Made by a program: the position numbers and the translations under genes | In this document: in pieces, positions 48,101 through 57,900 of the stretch | Layout: each line of letters opens with the position of its first letter | Numbering within the stretch: the stretch's first letter is position 1 | Assembly: GCA_947846985.1 (NCBI GenBank) | Contig: CANTUZ010000004.1 | Location: forward strand, 53,793,672 to 53,857,671 | Source: Fratercula arctica | Lineage: Eukaryota; Chordata; Aves; Charadriiformes; Alcidae | Length of the DNA stretch: 64,000 nt | Direction of reading: 5' to 3' | Notes under the pieces: generated by a model | What the model was told of the DNA's origin: nothing | Databases searched by the model: none | The model's input: the letters and a program-made list of their open reading frames with translations, nothing else

Positions 48101-51081
48101 ATTTCTTTCTTTCAGCCTAACCTGTCCTTGGGCAACACATCCAACCTTTCCAACACATTCAGAAACTAAAACAAGATCCCTATCACTTCTAGAAAGGCTT
48201 TCTCCTCCAACCTCACCCTAAAAAAAAAAAAAAATTAAAAAAAAAAAGGATGGATGAAAACCACACATGAATGCAGAGCAGCAGGTCTGTTGTTTTCTAC
48301 TCTGTATCGTACAATTCAATTCTAGTTCAAGCTAGTTCTGTGGGACTCACGGGGGAGGTCTGTGAAGCTCTCAGGACACAGAAAAACCCTCTTTTTCCGT
48401 GTTTGTTATCTGGGCACTGTCTCAGCAATCAATCCTACAATGCCAGCATTGCTGTGACGGGAAACATTGTCATGAATTTGGAATGTCTGCCTCATTAATA
48501 CTAGTTAATACTGCTATGCATGACATCAGTTTGAAAACAAGGAAAAGAATCAAGAAAAACGTATTTCAATTACTCAATAGTACTTAGCTTTGTTTAGTAA
48601 AGGGATAGTGCTCATGCTGACAAAGCTGTTCACTAAAAAAAACCAAATGAAACTCCAGCAAGAAAATAAACAAAGAAATACAGTAAAAAAGGTATTGTGA
48701 TCGACGGCATATTCAGAAAGCAAAGATATTATTCCTGCATTAGTAACTCCTTGCAAGCAGCTGACAGTGACCAGTGTATGAGTGCACCATCATAACATGC
48801 TTCAGCAGCACCATCAACTGCGGAGTATATCCACTGTGCTGACAGGAATGAAGTAAACAGCTATTCTTTCCCCTAGTTGCTATTAGGAGACTAATTTGTT
48901 TATTAGCTATTTTTTACAAATTAACATAGTCAAATATTAACTTCTACTACCCCTTCTACAGAGAAGGTGAACCCTGTCCCTAAATTTAACATTTTTACCC
49001 CTTGGAGACACTACTAGTGAAAGGAAAAACATCTGTCATCCACAAGAAACTGCTAATATGCAGAAATAACCATATATTGATCGCCCTAAAGCATGACAGA
49101 ATTTGACATTAAAACACATGCACCTAATGCTTATTACAGTAGAAGTTCCAGAAAAGCTGCCTCATTTTGGCTAGCAAAAATTATTTTTGGGGTTTTCTTT
49201 CATTGAAAGCCAACTGCAGAGCAAAATTGCTTTTGAAGGTGAGAAAAACTGTACATACCAGGCTGCAATGGGGATTTTATTCCATACAGTAGAATTAATT
49301 TGGAAATATCATTCAGCTAAGCACAAAGTTTTCCAGACTAGCACTATGTATATCATTCTTCTAAGAATTCCTTAGTTAAGGAATTATTTATTGTGCTTTA
49401 TTTTGGAATATGGGTGGCTAGTTACAGTATTGGCATATTAGTACAGTTATTCAAACCCCTTAGAGCAATAGCCCACCCTGCATTTCAGCAATTATTCACT
49501 GACGTGTTCTACCCAGCACTACCCTACAGTAAAGAAGCCAGAGCAGCACAAAAATGGGAGTGGCACATTTTATCAGATTACAACTATGAGTCCTTTGTAG
49601 TAATTTCATCCTTTTCAGTGGCAGACAAAAAAGAATAAAGATGTCTGCTACTGAGAGTCATTACCGACAAGACTGTTTTTTAATAAGGGAAAATTAAAAA
49701 ACAAACAGAAAAAAACCCCACTCCACCCCCCAAAAAAAACCCACCAAAAATTCACAGAAGAAAAAAAAAGCTCGTGAAAATGATCTTTTATTCCAGTAAG
49801 AGGAGAATGCAATTTTGAACAGAGCACAACGTACAATAAAGCAATGAAGCAGACTGAAACCTCCACAAACTCATATTAAGAGTATCTGCTGACTGAGCAA
49901 GTAGAAGTATTTGCACACACATGCATACTGCAATCGGCTGAACCACACAATAGCTCATTTTAAGCTTTTTCTTTAAAAAAAAAAAAACAAAAACCAAAAA
50001 CCAAAAAACCAGATACAAATCTCTCACAGGTACAAACAGTTCAGCATCTATTTAAATCCTATACCGTAATTAGGGGTTACTAACCTGATATGGCTCTAAG
50101 TTAATTTTAGGATCAATTTAGGATGAGCCGATCGTTTACGATTTAGAATACATCCTTATCACTGAGATCACTTAGGCTTTCTTCCAGATTTCGTCTTAAT
50201 CTATTCATCGTTCAGCCACAATAGCTGAACTCAGGTTTGAAGATGTTCTAAGAGAGTGTGCCGTAGATTAAAGCCCTGATTTTAAAAATGCAAACCAACC
50301 AAACAAAAAACACACACCCCCGAAACCAAGTTTTAATTCTGGGTGGAACCCGACAGTTTGCAGCTGAGATGCAAGGAGCGCAAGTTGCGGCGATCCTCCG
50401 CAATTCTCTGAGAAAGAGAAGCTACCCTGCAAAGGGACTCTAAACCACCGCCACGGAGAAACACCAACAACCCAGCAGAAGGCAGGGCAAGCGCTAAAAG
50501 CCCAGCTGGGCTAACCGGGAGAGAGCTGTGTGACTCCCCACACGCACCGAGCCTCCCCGGGGACAGGCACCACGGCAGAGCTGTACCTACACTAACACAA
50601 ACTGCTCCATCAAGGTCACCTCGGTTTGGCCCCGTTTGTCTCAAGGTAACCACTCTCCGAGGAAGCCGAACACGAAATGCCCACGCTGGGTGCCCGGGTG
50701 GCAAACGCCAGACCCCTCGACTGCCGCTGCGTGGCTCGTAGCCTGGCACGGGACGGGAGCCGGCCGGCCGCGGGCATACCCGCCGGTCCCAGCCGGCAGC
50801 CTCCACGCTGCTACAGCCCCGGGTGGGCCCTCACCGCCGCCTCCCGCCCCCGGCGGGGTCCCGCCGTCCCGCCCCGCCTCGCACAAAGGGGATGCCCTTC
50901 CCGGCAAGCTGCTTCCCTGCCGGACCCAGCGAGGCCGTTTCAGAGCGGACGAGGCTGGGCTGACCGATCCGCGATGAAGTCGGCGCCCACCCCCGCGGCT
51001 CCCCCCGACCCAAGCAGCTGCCCGCCCTGCCCTGCCCTGCCCGCCCGCCCCCACGCCATTCCCCGCGGCCTGGCTCACCAT
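18047..51081 (-). CDS. TBC1D14: TBC1 domain family member 14, short isoform, twelve coding segments
   Basis: TBC1D14 is a TBC-domain protein of recycling endosomes and Golgi. It binds RAB11 and the TRAPPIII complex and restrains autophagosome formation. Coding segments from 5' to 3': 51079-51081, 46508-46626, 43817-43899, 41597-41714, 39876-39982, 38881-38961, 37371-37465, 36268-36339, 34694-34822, 31720-31829, 22065-22323 and 18047-18112. Every junction has GT/AG ends and matching phase. The total is 1242 nt, 413 residues plus stop. Residues about 1-68 are linker, 69-105 are charged and helical, and the TBC domain begins near [19 protein letters not shown] (about 113). The catalytic fingers are IKLDISR (D189, arginine finger R192) and YVQ (Y226-Q228). 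The N-terminal half of the long isoform, known to carry the RAB11/TRAPPC8-binding region, is not encoded in the window. Confidence 0.93.
18113..22064 (-). other. TBC1D14: TBC1D14 intron before the last exon
   Basis: This 3952-base intron has donor GTAAAG (22059-22064). Several open frames of 70-130 codons occur on both strands, but none shows a domain or coding-like composition. No CR1 or LTR was recognised. Confidence 0.75.
22065..22323 (-). CDS. TBC1D14: TBC1D14 exon, C-terminal part of the TBC domain
   Basis: This 259-nt exon completes W306 and encodes [20 protein letters not shown], onward through [15 protein letters not shown], to KKWAQ. The [15 protein letters not shown] segment is the classic TBC motif near the domain end. 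The open frame runs 33 bases past the GTAAAG donor to a stop in the intron, which is not coding. Confidence 0.96.
27429..27477. repeat. TA/CA simple repeat
   Basis: Alternating TATATA, GCGCACACACACA and TATA/CATA runs form an impure dinucleotide microsatellite in an intron. Confidence 0.75.
28670..30527 (+). mobile_element. degenerate CR1 LINE with reverse-transcriptase remnant
   Basis: This is a 5'-truncated CR1 non-LTR retrotransposon in antisense orientation to TBC1D14. Around 28780-28930 there is an ORF2-like stretch ([20 protein letters not shown]) broken by stops. 29369-29677 retains an open 102-codon piece of the reverse transcriptase, with [20 protein letters not shown] and a [15 protein letters not shown] block that corresponds to the first catalytic-aspartate motif. 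Downstream parts are frameshifted. The 3' end has the diagnostic CTATGATTCTATGA (to about 30526). It is inactive. The left boundary is approximate. Confidence 0.85.
31720..31829 (-). CDS. TBC1D14: TBC1D14 exon, central TBC domain
   Basis: This 110-nt exon encodes [20 protein letters not shown], then [17 protein letters not shown] with the tryptophan codon split. Acceptor TTTTCCCAG and donor GTAAGA. The leading ATG is an internal methionine: phases match the DHGL end of the upstream exon. Confidence 0.96.
31830..34693 (-). other. TBC1D14: TBC1D14 intron
   Basis: This 2864-base AT-rich intron has donor GTAAGT at 34688-34693. No repeat or gene was recognised. Confidence 0.8.
34694..34822 (-). 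CDS. TBC1D14: TBC1D14 exon carrying the glutamine finger
   Basis: This 129-nt phase-0 exon starts [20 protein letters not shown] and ends FRVDHGL. The VQ at its start, joined to Y226 of the previous exon, forms the YxQ finger of TBC GAPs. Confidence 0.96.
34823..36267 (-). other. TBC1D14: TBC1D14 intron
   Basis: This 1445-base intron contains a small tandem duplication at 35839-35938 and is otherwise plain AT-rich sequence. Confidence 0.8.
35839..35938. repeat. tandem repeat, about 2.3 units
   Basis: Two adjacent copies of GATACTCA...GAGTATA...CCATATATATAGAGAGAGAG (about 39 and 47 bases), followed by a partial third that starts GATGCTCAACTGAG. The units differ by a few bases and by the length of the AT/AG run. 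Confidence 0.8.
36268..36339 (-). CDS. TBC1D14: TBC1D14 exon GGPYHD...DVGY
   Basis: This 72-nt phase-0 exon encodes [20 protein letters not shown] then DVGY. Acceptor AATTATAG and donor GTAAGT. It is too short for ORF calling and was recovered from family knowledge and splice signals. Confidence 0.95.
36340..37370 (-). other. TBC1D14: TBC1D14 intron
   Basis: 1031 bases, donor GTAAGC at 37365-37370. No recognised feature inside. Confidence 0.8.
37371..37465 (-). CDS. TBC1D14: TBC1D14 exon carrying the arginine finger
   Basis: This 95-nt exon encodes [20 protein letters not shown] then [18 protein letters not shown] is the IxxDxxR arginine-finger motif (R192). The acceptor is CTTTTGTAG at 37466-37474; the split aspartate codon joins to the upstream exon's final G. 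A second AG 16 bases downstream (TTTTCTGCAG) could act as an alternative acceptor but would break the frame. Confidence 0.95.
37466..38880 (-). other. TBC1D14: TBC1D14 intron
   Basis: 1415 bases, donor GTACGT at 38875-38880. No recognised feature inside. Confidence 0.8.
38881..38961 (-). CDS. TBC1D14: TBC1D14 exon [14 protein letters not shown]...
   Basis: This 81-nt exon encodes (E)[18 protein letters not shown] then GGAEVECE, with split codons at both ends (phase 1 in, phase 1 out). Acceptor TTTTTTTTCCAG. Confidence 0.94.
38962..39875 (-). other. TBC1D14: TBC1D14 intron
   Basis: 914 bases, donor GTGAGA at 39870-39875. No recognised feature inside. Confidence 0.8.
39876..39982 (-). CDS. 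TBC1D14: TBC1D14 exon, start of the TBC domain
   Basis: This 107-nt exon encodes [20 protein letters not shown] then [30 protein letters not shown] is the hallmark beginning of TBC Rab-GAP domains. Acceptor TTTTAAACAG. Confidence 0.96.
39983..41596 (-). other. TBC1D14: TBC1D14 intron
   Basis: 1614 bases, donor GTAAGA. It contains a G/T-rich low-complexity stretch at about 40916-41013 that ends in T21 (40993-41013). Confidence 0.8.
41597..41714 (-). CDS. TBC1D14: TBC1D14 exon, charged helix before the TBC domain
   Basis: This 118-nt exon encodes (E)[20 protein letters not shown] then [18 protein letters not shown] and the first two bases of M108. Acceptor TTTTTTGCAG. A long plus-strand open frame over this exon is an antisense shadow. 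Confidence 0.95.
41715..43816 (-). other. TBC1D14: TBC1D14 intron
   Basis: 2102 bases. The donor is GTGATG, a poor match to consensus. A possible very worn CR1 tail at about 41930-41990 is too weak to call. Confidence 0.75.
43817..43899 (-). CDS. TBC1D14: TBC1D14 exon [13 protein letters not shown]...
   Basis: This 83-nt exon encodes [20 protein letters not shown] then VVQAKKR with split codons at both ends. The acceptor follows an ATT microsatellite and TTTAAATTTAAG. The donor is GTGATG. Skipping it would shift the frame. Confidence 0.93.
43900..46507 (-). other. TBC1D14: TBC1D14 intron
   Basis: 2608 bases, donor GTAAGT. No repeat recognised apart from the AAT microsatellite next to its acceptor. 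Confidence 0.8.
43908..43930. repeat. (AAT)n microsatellite in a splice acceptor
   Basis: An A-run followed by about six AAT units on the plus strand (ATT on the minus strand) occupies the polypyrimidine position upstream of the 43817-43899 exon. Confidence 0.8.
46508..46626 (-). CDS. TBC1D14: TBC1D14 exon [16 protein letters not shown]...
   Basis: This 119-nt exon begins in phase 0 with GAA TAT GAA and encodes [20 protein letters not shown] then [19 protein letters not shown], plus two bases of A41. It is the first exon shared by the long and short isoforms. Acceptor CTTCTTTAG, donor GTAAGT. Confidence 0.94.
46627..51078 (-). other. TBC1D14: TBC1D14 first intron of the short isoform
   Basis: 4452 bases, donor GTGAGC at 51073-51078. 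It contains a CR1 fragment (about 47255-47662), A-rich runs near 48220-48250 and the downstream edge of the CpG island from about 50.4 kb. Confidence 0.8.
47255..47662 (+). mobile_element. CR1 LINE 3' fragment, old
   Basis: This stretch matches the usual CR1 3' region: GAGAGGCTGAGAGAACGG, then a GTTCAGCCT block, then a degraded ACTGGGACAAGTTTCCTGAG region, and CCTTCCACCCTTAATT near the end. It contains an A18 tract and no intact frame. Confidence 0.75.
51079..51081 (-). CDS. TBC1D14: TBC1D14 short-isoform start codon at the end of exon 1
   Basis: The minus-strand sequence is CAGCTTTCATG followed by GTGAGCC. The ATG is thus the last codon of the first exon, and splicing places it in phase 0 before GAA TAT GAA, giving MEYEEK. 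The resulting total length (1242 nt) is exactly divisible by three. The -3 position is T, so the context is moderate; +4 becomes G after splicing. Confidence 0.8.
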
Positions 51082-51096
51082 GAAAGCTGCGGTCCT

Positions 51097-51126
51097 TCAC
51101 AGGCGGCAGCGGCGCCGGAGCCCCAT
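51097..51126 (-). other. TBC1D14: nine-codon upstream ORF before the TBC1D14 short-isoform start
   Basis: On the minus strand an ATG at 51124-51126 opens MGLRRRCRL and ends at TGA (51097-51099), 15 bases before the main ATG. It is in the 5' leader if transcription starts farther right. Confidence 0.55.
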
Positions 51127-51805
51127 GCCCGCCCCGCACCGCGGGCCTGGCTCCCCGCCGCGGCGCCGCCCGGGCCCGCACGGCCTCGCGGGCCGCCCGC
51201 CCGCCCCGGCCCTGCCCAGCCCGGGCCGCCCTCCGCCCCGCCCCGCCAGCCCCGCTAATCACCCGCGGAGCCGGCTCGGCCGATCGGTTCTCTCCGTCTC
51301 GTCAGCGCTGCCTGAGCACGCACGGCGGCGGCCCCGGCGCCCCGGGGAGGCAGGCGCCTGCCCTGCCCGGCACACGCTTTCCGCCTCCTGTGCCCCCCCC
51401 CAGCAGGCTCTTCCCAACCCGCTTCCGACCTAGGTGCGAGATGGACCCGTGTGCAGGAGCTCCGTTATCTAACCCCGGGGAGACACCCTCCGCGGAGACC
51501 CGCGGGTTACCCCGTTATCTGTTCATCTGCGACAGCCAGCTCTCCGCCTCGCAGCGCTGTACCGAGGATTCCACATGCCTTAGTTTCACGGACTGGGGTT
51601 CGCCCTTGCCAGGCTCCGTCAAGGCCTGATCCTGAATCACCAAACGCACAGCAAGGACCAACTCGAAACCAACCGAAGCCACTGAAATATTCTGCTTTCA
51701 AAAGGTGGCTTTGCAAAAGCAGACATAACTTATTTTCTCAAAATTGCTGTCTGTCGTGTCAGCTATTGTGTTCAACCCGTGACTCCTCATCTAATTCACG
51801 GATGC

Positions 51806-51956
51806 AGTGACACCGTCCCTGGAGGTGTTCCAAGGCCAGGCTGGATGGGGCTTTGAACAGCCTGGTCTAGTGGGAGGTGTCCCTGCCCGTGGCAGGGGGG
51901 TTGGAACTACATGGTCTTTAAGGTCCCTTCCAACCTAAAACATTCTATGATTCTGT
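51806..51956 (+). mobile_element. CR1 LINE 3' end, fairly young
   Basis: CCTGGAGGTGTTCCAAGGCC, then the CTTTGAACAGCCTGGTCTAG, GGTCCCTTCCAACCTAAAAC and ATTCTATGATTCTG blocks, are near-consensus for an avian CR1 3' end. It sits just upstream of the CpG-island promoter. Confidence 0.9.
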
Positions 51957-54900
51957 ATCAAATGAGGAACAGCTCACCATTTAAAAGTATCTCTGCTTCA
52001 TTCCTGCCACTGCCAATTAATTAGACATCTGCCATCCAAGCATCTAGTGGCAGAGCATTAATTACCACAGTGGCAAGTCAACATAGCGCATGAAAAGCAC
52101 TACAGCCTCCAATGCCGATGCTTTTTCTCAGAAGTAAATTATCACACATATAAAAAAAAAAATGTAAAATTACAGCTATTAACACAGAAAAAACTTCAGA
52201 TCACAAGAAAGAGCAACCTTAGGTGGACAATAGTATTCCTGTGGTAAACCTCTCTGAGAAGAGAACGATACTGCGGCTCTCCTGGACACAGGAAATAGCC
52301 ATTTGTGGATACACAAAAAGAAGGGCTCAATCAGTTACGCATTCTGCAGAACACAGATCGGGAGAGAGTGATGCCTGGTGACATGGGAACGTCCTTCTGT
52401 GGGTGAAAAGCCAAGTAGGCTCTGTAACTCAAACCACAGCTAACCACACATCACACAGATGTTTGGTAGCAGTCACTATTTTTAGGCTGCCGCAATTATA
52501 AAAGTACCTGAGGTTACTCCAACAAGTTATGCACAAGCTTTAATTACATGATATTTTTTTCCACTGGAATTCCCATCTCATTCAGTATACAAGATAGGAA
52601 CTGTACCAGAATCGCACAAGCAAATGGAAAATTATTTTTTCCTGGGTTTTGAGTCTGCTACCTAAATATTGCGTCAGTGTTGCTTCATAGCTTACTACTG
52701 CATGTCCATCTGTAATCTCTTCCCTTTTATTTATAAAGTGGTTTACCAGATAAATTCAAGCTGGTACACACACACACAGCACTTCACTGCCCTACGTTGC
52801 CCTTCTGGCCCCTCACACCGTTTTGTTTTTTTATTTTTTTTTTTTTTGTGCCACCATAAGTAATTGTGTGGCTGTACACGACACTAGGACTGGGGAAATG
52901 ACACTGCTAAAAACTAATCTTTTGTTTTGTTGGATTAGTTTGGTTACTCTGGTAGCATCTGCTGTGGGGCAATGTAAACGTGGAAGGAAAAGGAAGGAAA
53001 AGGAGCCAGCAGCAGGACTGTTTCTTTCAGAAATTTAACGGAAACAGCAGATCATGAAACTTGGGACGATCTTTTGGGTCAAGAAACTAAGACTTGATTC
53101 TTGATATGGCTCCAAGCCATAAAGAAGTAATTTTAATGGCGGCTCTTACATATATCGTACAACTACAGTAATCAGAGAAATTAAGGAGACTGACACCTCA
53201 GGCAAAGATCGGATTATGAGAGTATCCTTCAAAACTTAACAGAAAGAATACAAACTGCTGAGCTCGGACATTAAACTTTCAAACAACTCATTAAGGGATA
53301 TATATGAGGGCTTTTTAATATAACTCCAAAACCAGTACAGAACTATTCTGAAATGCAATTAATTATTACTGATCTGACAACCTGAGAAATGTGAGTTGCA
53401 CACTCAACCTGCACACTTTGCCGGTGATCTGGCAAGTTCTACAATTAATGGTTGAAGAACTATCAGCCCTACTTCCCTTACCCATCTATATATATATTTA
53501 ATCCTCTTACATTACAGAAAGGATACTAGAGCAGAAGATAGAAATGTGATGACAGAACTTGACTGAAATAACGTTATGTACGCGAAGTTTTATCTTCCAC
53601 CAGGACGTCCTTCTCATCTTTAGTACCACAGTATTCTCCTTTTCCATACGTAGGAAATTAAGAATGCTTAAGCAATGTAAGGGTAAGAGATTATGGCCAG
53701 TTCACATGAGGAAAACCTCACACTACCTATTTTTAGGTATCACTTCAAATGCTCTGAATTTCCCCCTTTTCCCCTGAAAAGCATCTACTTCTCTCCTCTG
53801 ATTACAGGTCATATGGAATTTGGGCTTGCAACTTTGGTCCCATGCAATCATGCCGAAGTTAAATGAATAAAATAATGCACAAGTCTTCCAAAAGGTTAAC
53901 AGTAAAGAGAGAACTAGAAGCCACATACTCTGCTTTGCAGCCCCACGCTCCAGCCACTGGACTATTTTAACAATTTTTACATATATGTATTTTTATAGCA
54001 TCGTATTTTGAGCAATGGAGACATCAAATTAAGGAACATTTAAAACCTAAATCTAGATAAGGCCAAGTTAGGTCTTCCAAGAAAGAGTAAGTTTTCCTGT
54101 TTCGGAATTTGTCACCTCTAGTCATGCCAACATGTATCAGATGGTTCTCACCCTCAGGGTTCATATTTCATTTGTGATATATGTAAGTAATTTAAATGCT
54201 TTTTCGTTCATATAGAGTGACATGCCTTACTAAAAAAATGGGGGTGTGGGAGAACATAGAATAGTTCCCTATATTTGAAGCACTCAAGAAACAAAGCACA
54301 CCTATGAACCATGTGGCTTAAGAGCAGCTTTTTATTGCTGTAATTAGACTGTGCAGCATACTTTTACGAGTGACTCCAATATGAGTCACAGTAACAAAAA
54401 AAACCCCCACCCCTACTACTTAGAACACTGAAAAGGATGTAATATAATCTGCACATAGAGACTTGTGCAGTTTCCCTATATACTGATACTATCTGATACA
54501 CTACTGTATCAAATGAGTGGAAACATCTATAAGAAAGGCTTCCAGCAGGGCAAGCATCTGGTAAGTGCTTGAGCAAGAGAATACAAACTAAATGGTTTTG
54601 TTTTTTGATTTTGGTTTTTTTTTTTTTTTTTGATGAACATCTGCCAGAATAAAATACTCCAAACGCCTGTTTTCAGCATTTTCCTTAAATGTCAATTCCA
54701 GAGACCGAGATTACACTGGATATGGACTTGATGTAAAAACATAATTTTACATAAACTATATGTCTGTTCGCTGATCTCTCCACCTCAATTTTCTATAGCC
54801 TCAGCACCATACCCTTCCAAATAATCTCTCAGCCACTTTTTCTTCCAACATTTCACATTAGTGCTGATGTTGCAGGAAAAAAACACTTATCTTTCCTATC

Positions 54901-57900
54901 TAGTCTCAAATAACATGCTCTTCAGCCTGGCTGAAGAGCATGTCAGAACTGTCCCCCTAATTCTCAATGAGACACAGAAATAAAGAGGACTCTCCACATC
55001 ACGTCACCTTCATGCTGACACCATTCTGAAATGGCCAAAGCACCAGGTTAACTCTGGGATGCAGGAAAGGAGTCACAGGAATACAGCATTTTATCTCGCA
55101 TGTTCTCAAATCAGTTGCAAATATGACCTCAAATACTTGCGATCTTCAAGACAGCATAAAAGCTACCCAGGAACGCCATCTACTTTACAATGCACAACAA
55201 CTCATATTATTATGCCGTTCAGATACCCACCACAGCACACAGTTACTATTTTTGTTTGCAAACAGCTGTCTATGTAGGTAAGTATGAGCAGGCTTGTATT
55301 TAGCTACGTGACTTCAGTACCTACGCTACACTAGTGCGAGAAAAGGTACTTCACTTGATACTTTTAACCATATTCCACTTCCCCCTCTCTTTTTTTCAGA
55401 TTTTTATTCTGCTTCGTTATCAAAATTTGTGCATATCAAGGATCTCTGACCTTTTAAATTTTGATACCTGTCTGCCCTTAGAAATGACAGAAAAGCAAGG
55501 CAGTAAGTCTACTGCATTAAGGCCTTTTTGAGTGTTTTTCTACATCCATGTTTGCTTCTCTGATCCCTGAAATTACCCTCGAAGCAACTACTGGTGCCAA
55601 TTTCTTACATGTCTAATAAAGGCTTCTTTTGTACTCATACTGCTGCTGTGCTTCATATTATCTCTCATCATCTGTTCAGAGCGGCAGACTCTCATACATT
55701 CTGTATCAACATTTAAATTTTCCTGAACATAATCTTCTTTACAACTTAAGGTTCAGTCTTGAGGAGAAGAGATTCTAGCTTTTTAACACAAATACAAATA
55801 AAATACATGAAGGAAGGCAACATACGTTCATAGTCTAGCTTAAAGCAATGACTATTTCCAGGCTTTAATATTCATGAAATTGTTTCCACTGAACTTTGTC
55901 ATGCTAAAGAGACAACTTCTCAATACAGCAAAAGAAAATTTTTATGTGGAAATTACTAACAGGCACAAAAAAATGTGTAATAACATCATGTTGAAAAAAT
56001 GAGATCAAGTGTCCCCTGTCTGTGATTCTGTGAGAGAGAGGGAGAATGAGAACATAAAATCTGAAGCAAAATTTTCCCAGTCTTTCTTCAAAAAGACACT
56101 TAAGGAAAAAGTACCAGTCTGGCTTTTAAAAATCCCTACAGCTGGATCCTCAGGGTTTCTAGTAACACACATACAGTAACTTCATTCATTTTGCAGAGCC
56201 AAAGCGCACCAGTTTTCTTTGTTGTTGCAAGTGAGCACAACAAGAGTTAGCGTTTCAAAACCTTCACCTCTCCCCCTTCTTTAATTTTAGATGAAGTTTG
56301 AGATGTATAAACTGGAAGACAGACAACGAAAACCTTTGGGTCAGGTTTCTTGGGAGCTTGCTTCTGTTTAAAAGAAAATTAACATACTGAAGTCTAGCAA
56401 AGCTTTCTCAACTGATTTTATATTTTAGCAATGCAAGTTCTAGTCTCCTCTTAGGATAAGCAGTTCCACCACAATATTTAGAAGCTAACTCACCTGCCTT
56501 TAAAGATTTACCTCCAGCTTTGCTTCACAGTAATGTTTTGCCAAGTGTTTGTCCAATGCAACATTCAAAAGTATATGCCAGTATTTCCGGGCTCACTCTC
56601 TACAGACTTCTATTTTCATTCCAAAACCCACGGGAAGAAGAAAAAAAATCCAAAAGCCTCCCGTGTGTTGCTTATCAGCACACACAGTGGAAGGTTACCA
56701 CACTGAAAAAATTTACTGGCTACAAAGATGTAGGTGTTTCAGTATCTATCTAGAAGCACTACCAGACACATAAATGCCAGCTACATGTTACATTCCCATT
56801 TAACAGCAAATGAGAACAAACTTCCGTGAATGTATCAGGTCTTCTGAACAGTTGTCTTCCCCAGCCTTGAAATTTTGGGGGTAGGAAGAGCTGTGTACTC
56901 AATCCTCAAGAGTCAAGCATTTTTCCATGAATTTGTGGCTTCCTGCATTTAAAAATAATTTTGTGCCATGTGAATTTATATTCCATCTAGAGCTAAGCAT
57001 CAACTTGTGCTACAAAGTGACTGTTCCAATTAAGATAGACAAACTTTATGATCGCACTGCACAACTGTAAACTTACTGCATTTCCCCTAAAGCATACCAC
57101 TTGCATTGAAACAGACCCTTCAGTAGAGGCTAGCAGCTGACATTTTTACTGCAATAACAAGGAAGGAAAAAAAAAAAAAAAGCTTATACTTCTATCTATT
57201 TAGTATCCTGATTACAGAAAGGAGGTACCTACTCTTAAACATCGCCTGTTAGACCTATTTAGGATCCCTCCAGCTTTTGACCAAGACAATATATGAGGAG
57301 TTTTAGAGAGTGATAAAGCTAAAATAAAAGCTTTAAAACCGGCAAAGGAGGGGGCAGGAAACCATCTAACTTCCTTTCAAAAAACACTTTGTAGCTTGAA
57401 ATAACTGTTAAAACTTATACTCAAAGCCCTATCATTTGCTATTAGCCTAATGCTCGTAACATATTCTGTGCTTTCACATGTTCGTAACATAAGGGAAGAA
57501 GTTCCAAGAGCATCAAAAGCAGCACTTTGGCAGCTAGACTCTGCTAGATTATGATACCTGGGTGGGTCATATTACATTCTTTTATTATTAAAATACTCAG
57601 GAACAATCCTTCTGCCGTAGTATTAAGTTACCCTTTCATTTACTGTGGATGGAAGCTATTACTCTTGCTTTATCTGTTTAGTAGATTTGTTTGAGGCAGG
57701 TAATTTTCAAGTCAGGACAAGGGCAACATACTCTTTGCAGAGTAATACAGCCTACTGAATTGCTGAATAATCTATTTAGTACGTCTCTTCTTGTTGGGCA
57801 AAGAAATAATATATTTTAGGACTTCATCAGTGACAAAACAGGTTTCCTTTCTTTACTTATTTTTATTTACTTTCACAAAAATTAGATGCCCTTTATATAT

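Larger units (their letters stand above)
50640..51500. promoter_or_regulatory. TBC1D14: CpG-island promoter of the short TBC1D14 isoform
   Basis: This strongly GC- and CpG-rich block surrounds the ATG-GTGAGC donor at 51073-51081 and contrasts with AT-rich introns on both sides. No TATA box is evident. Start sites should lie to the right of 51126 on the minus strand. Long open frames on both strands here are composition artefacts. Confidence 0.75.

Noticed and set aside
50333..51262. Several 110-190 codon frames on both strands in the 50.3-51.3 kb CpG island
   Set aside because: They are low-complexity Pro/Ala/Gly/Arg frames caused by GC content, with no family features.
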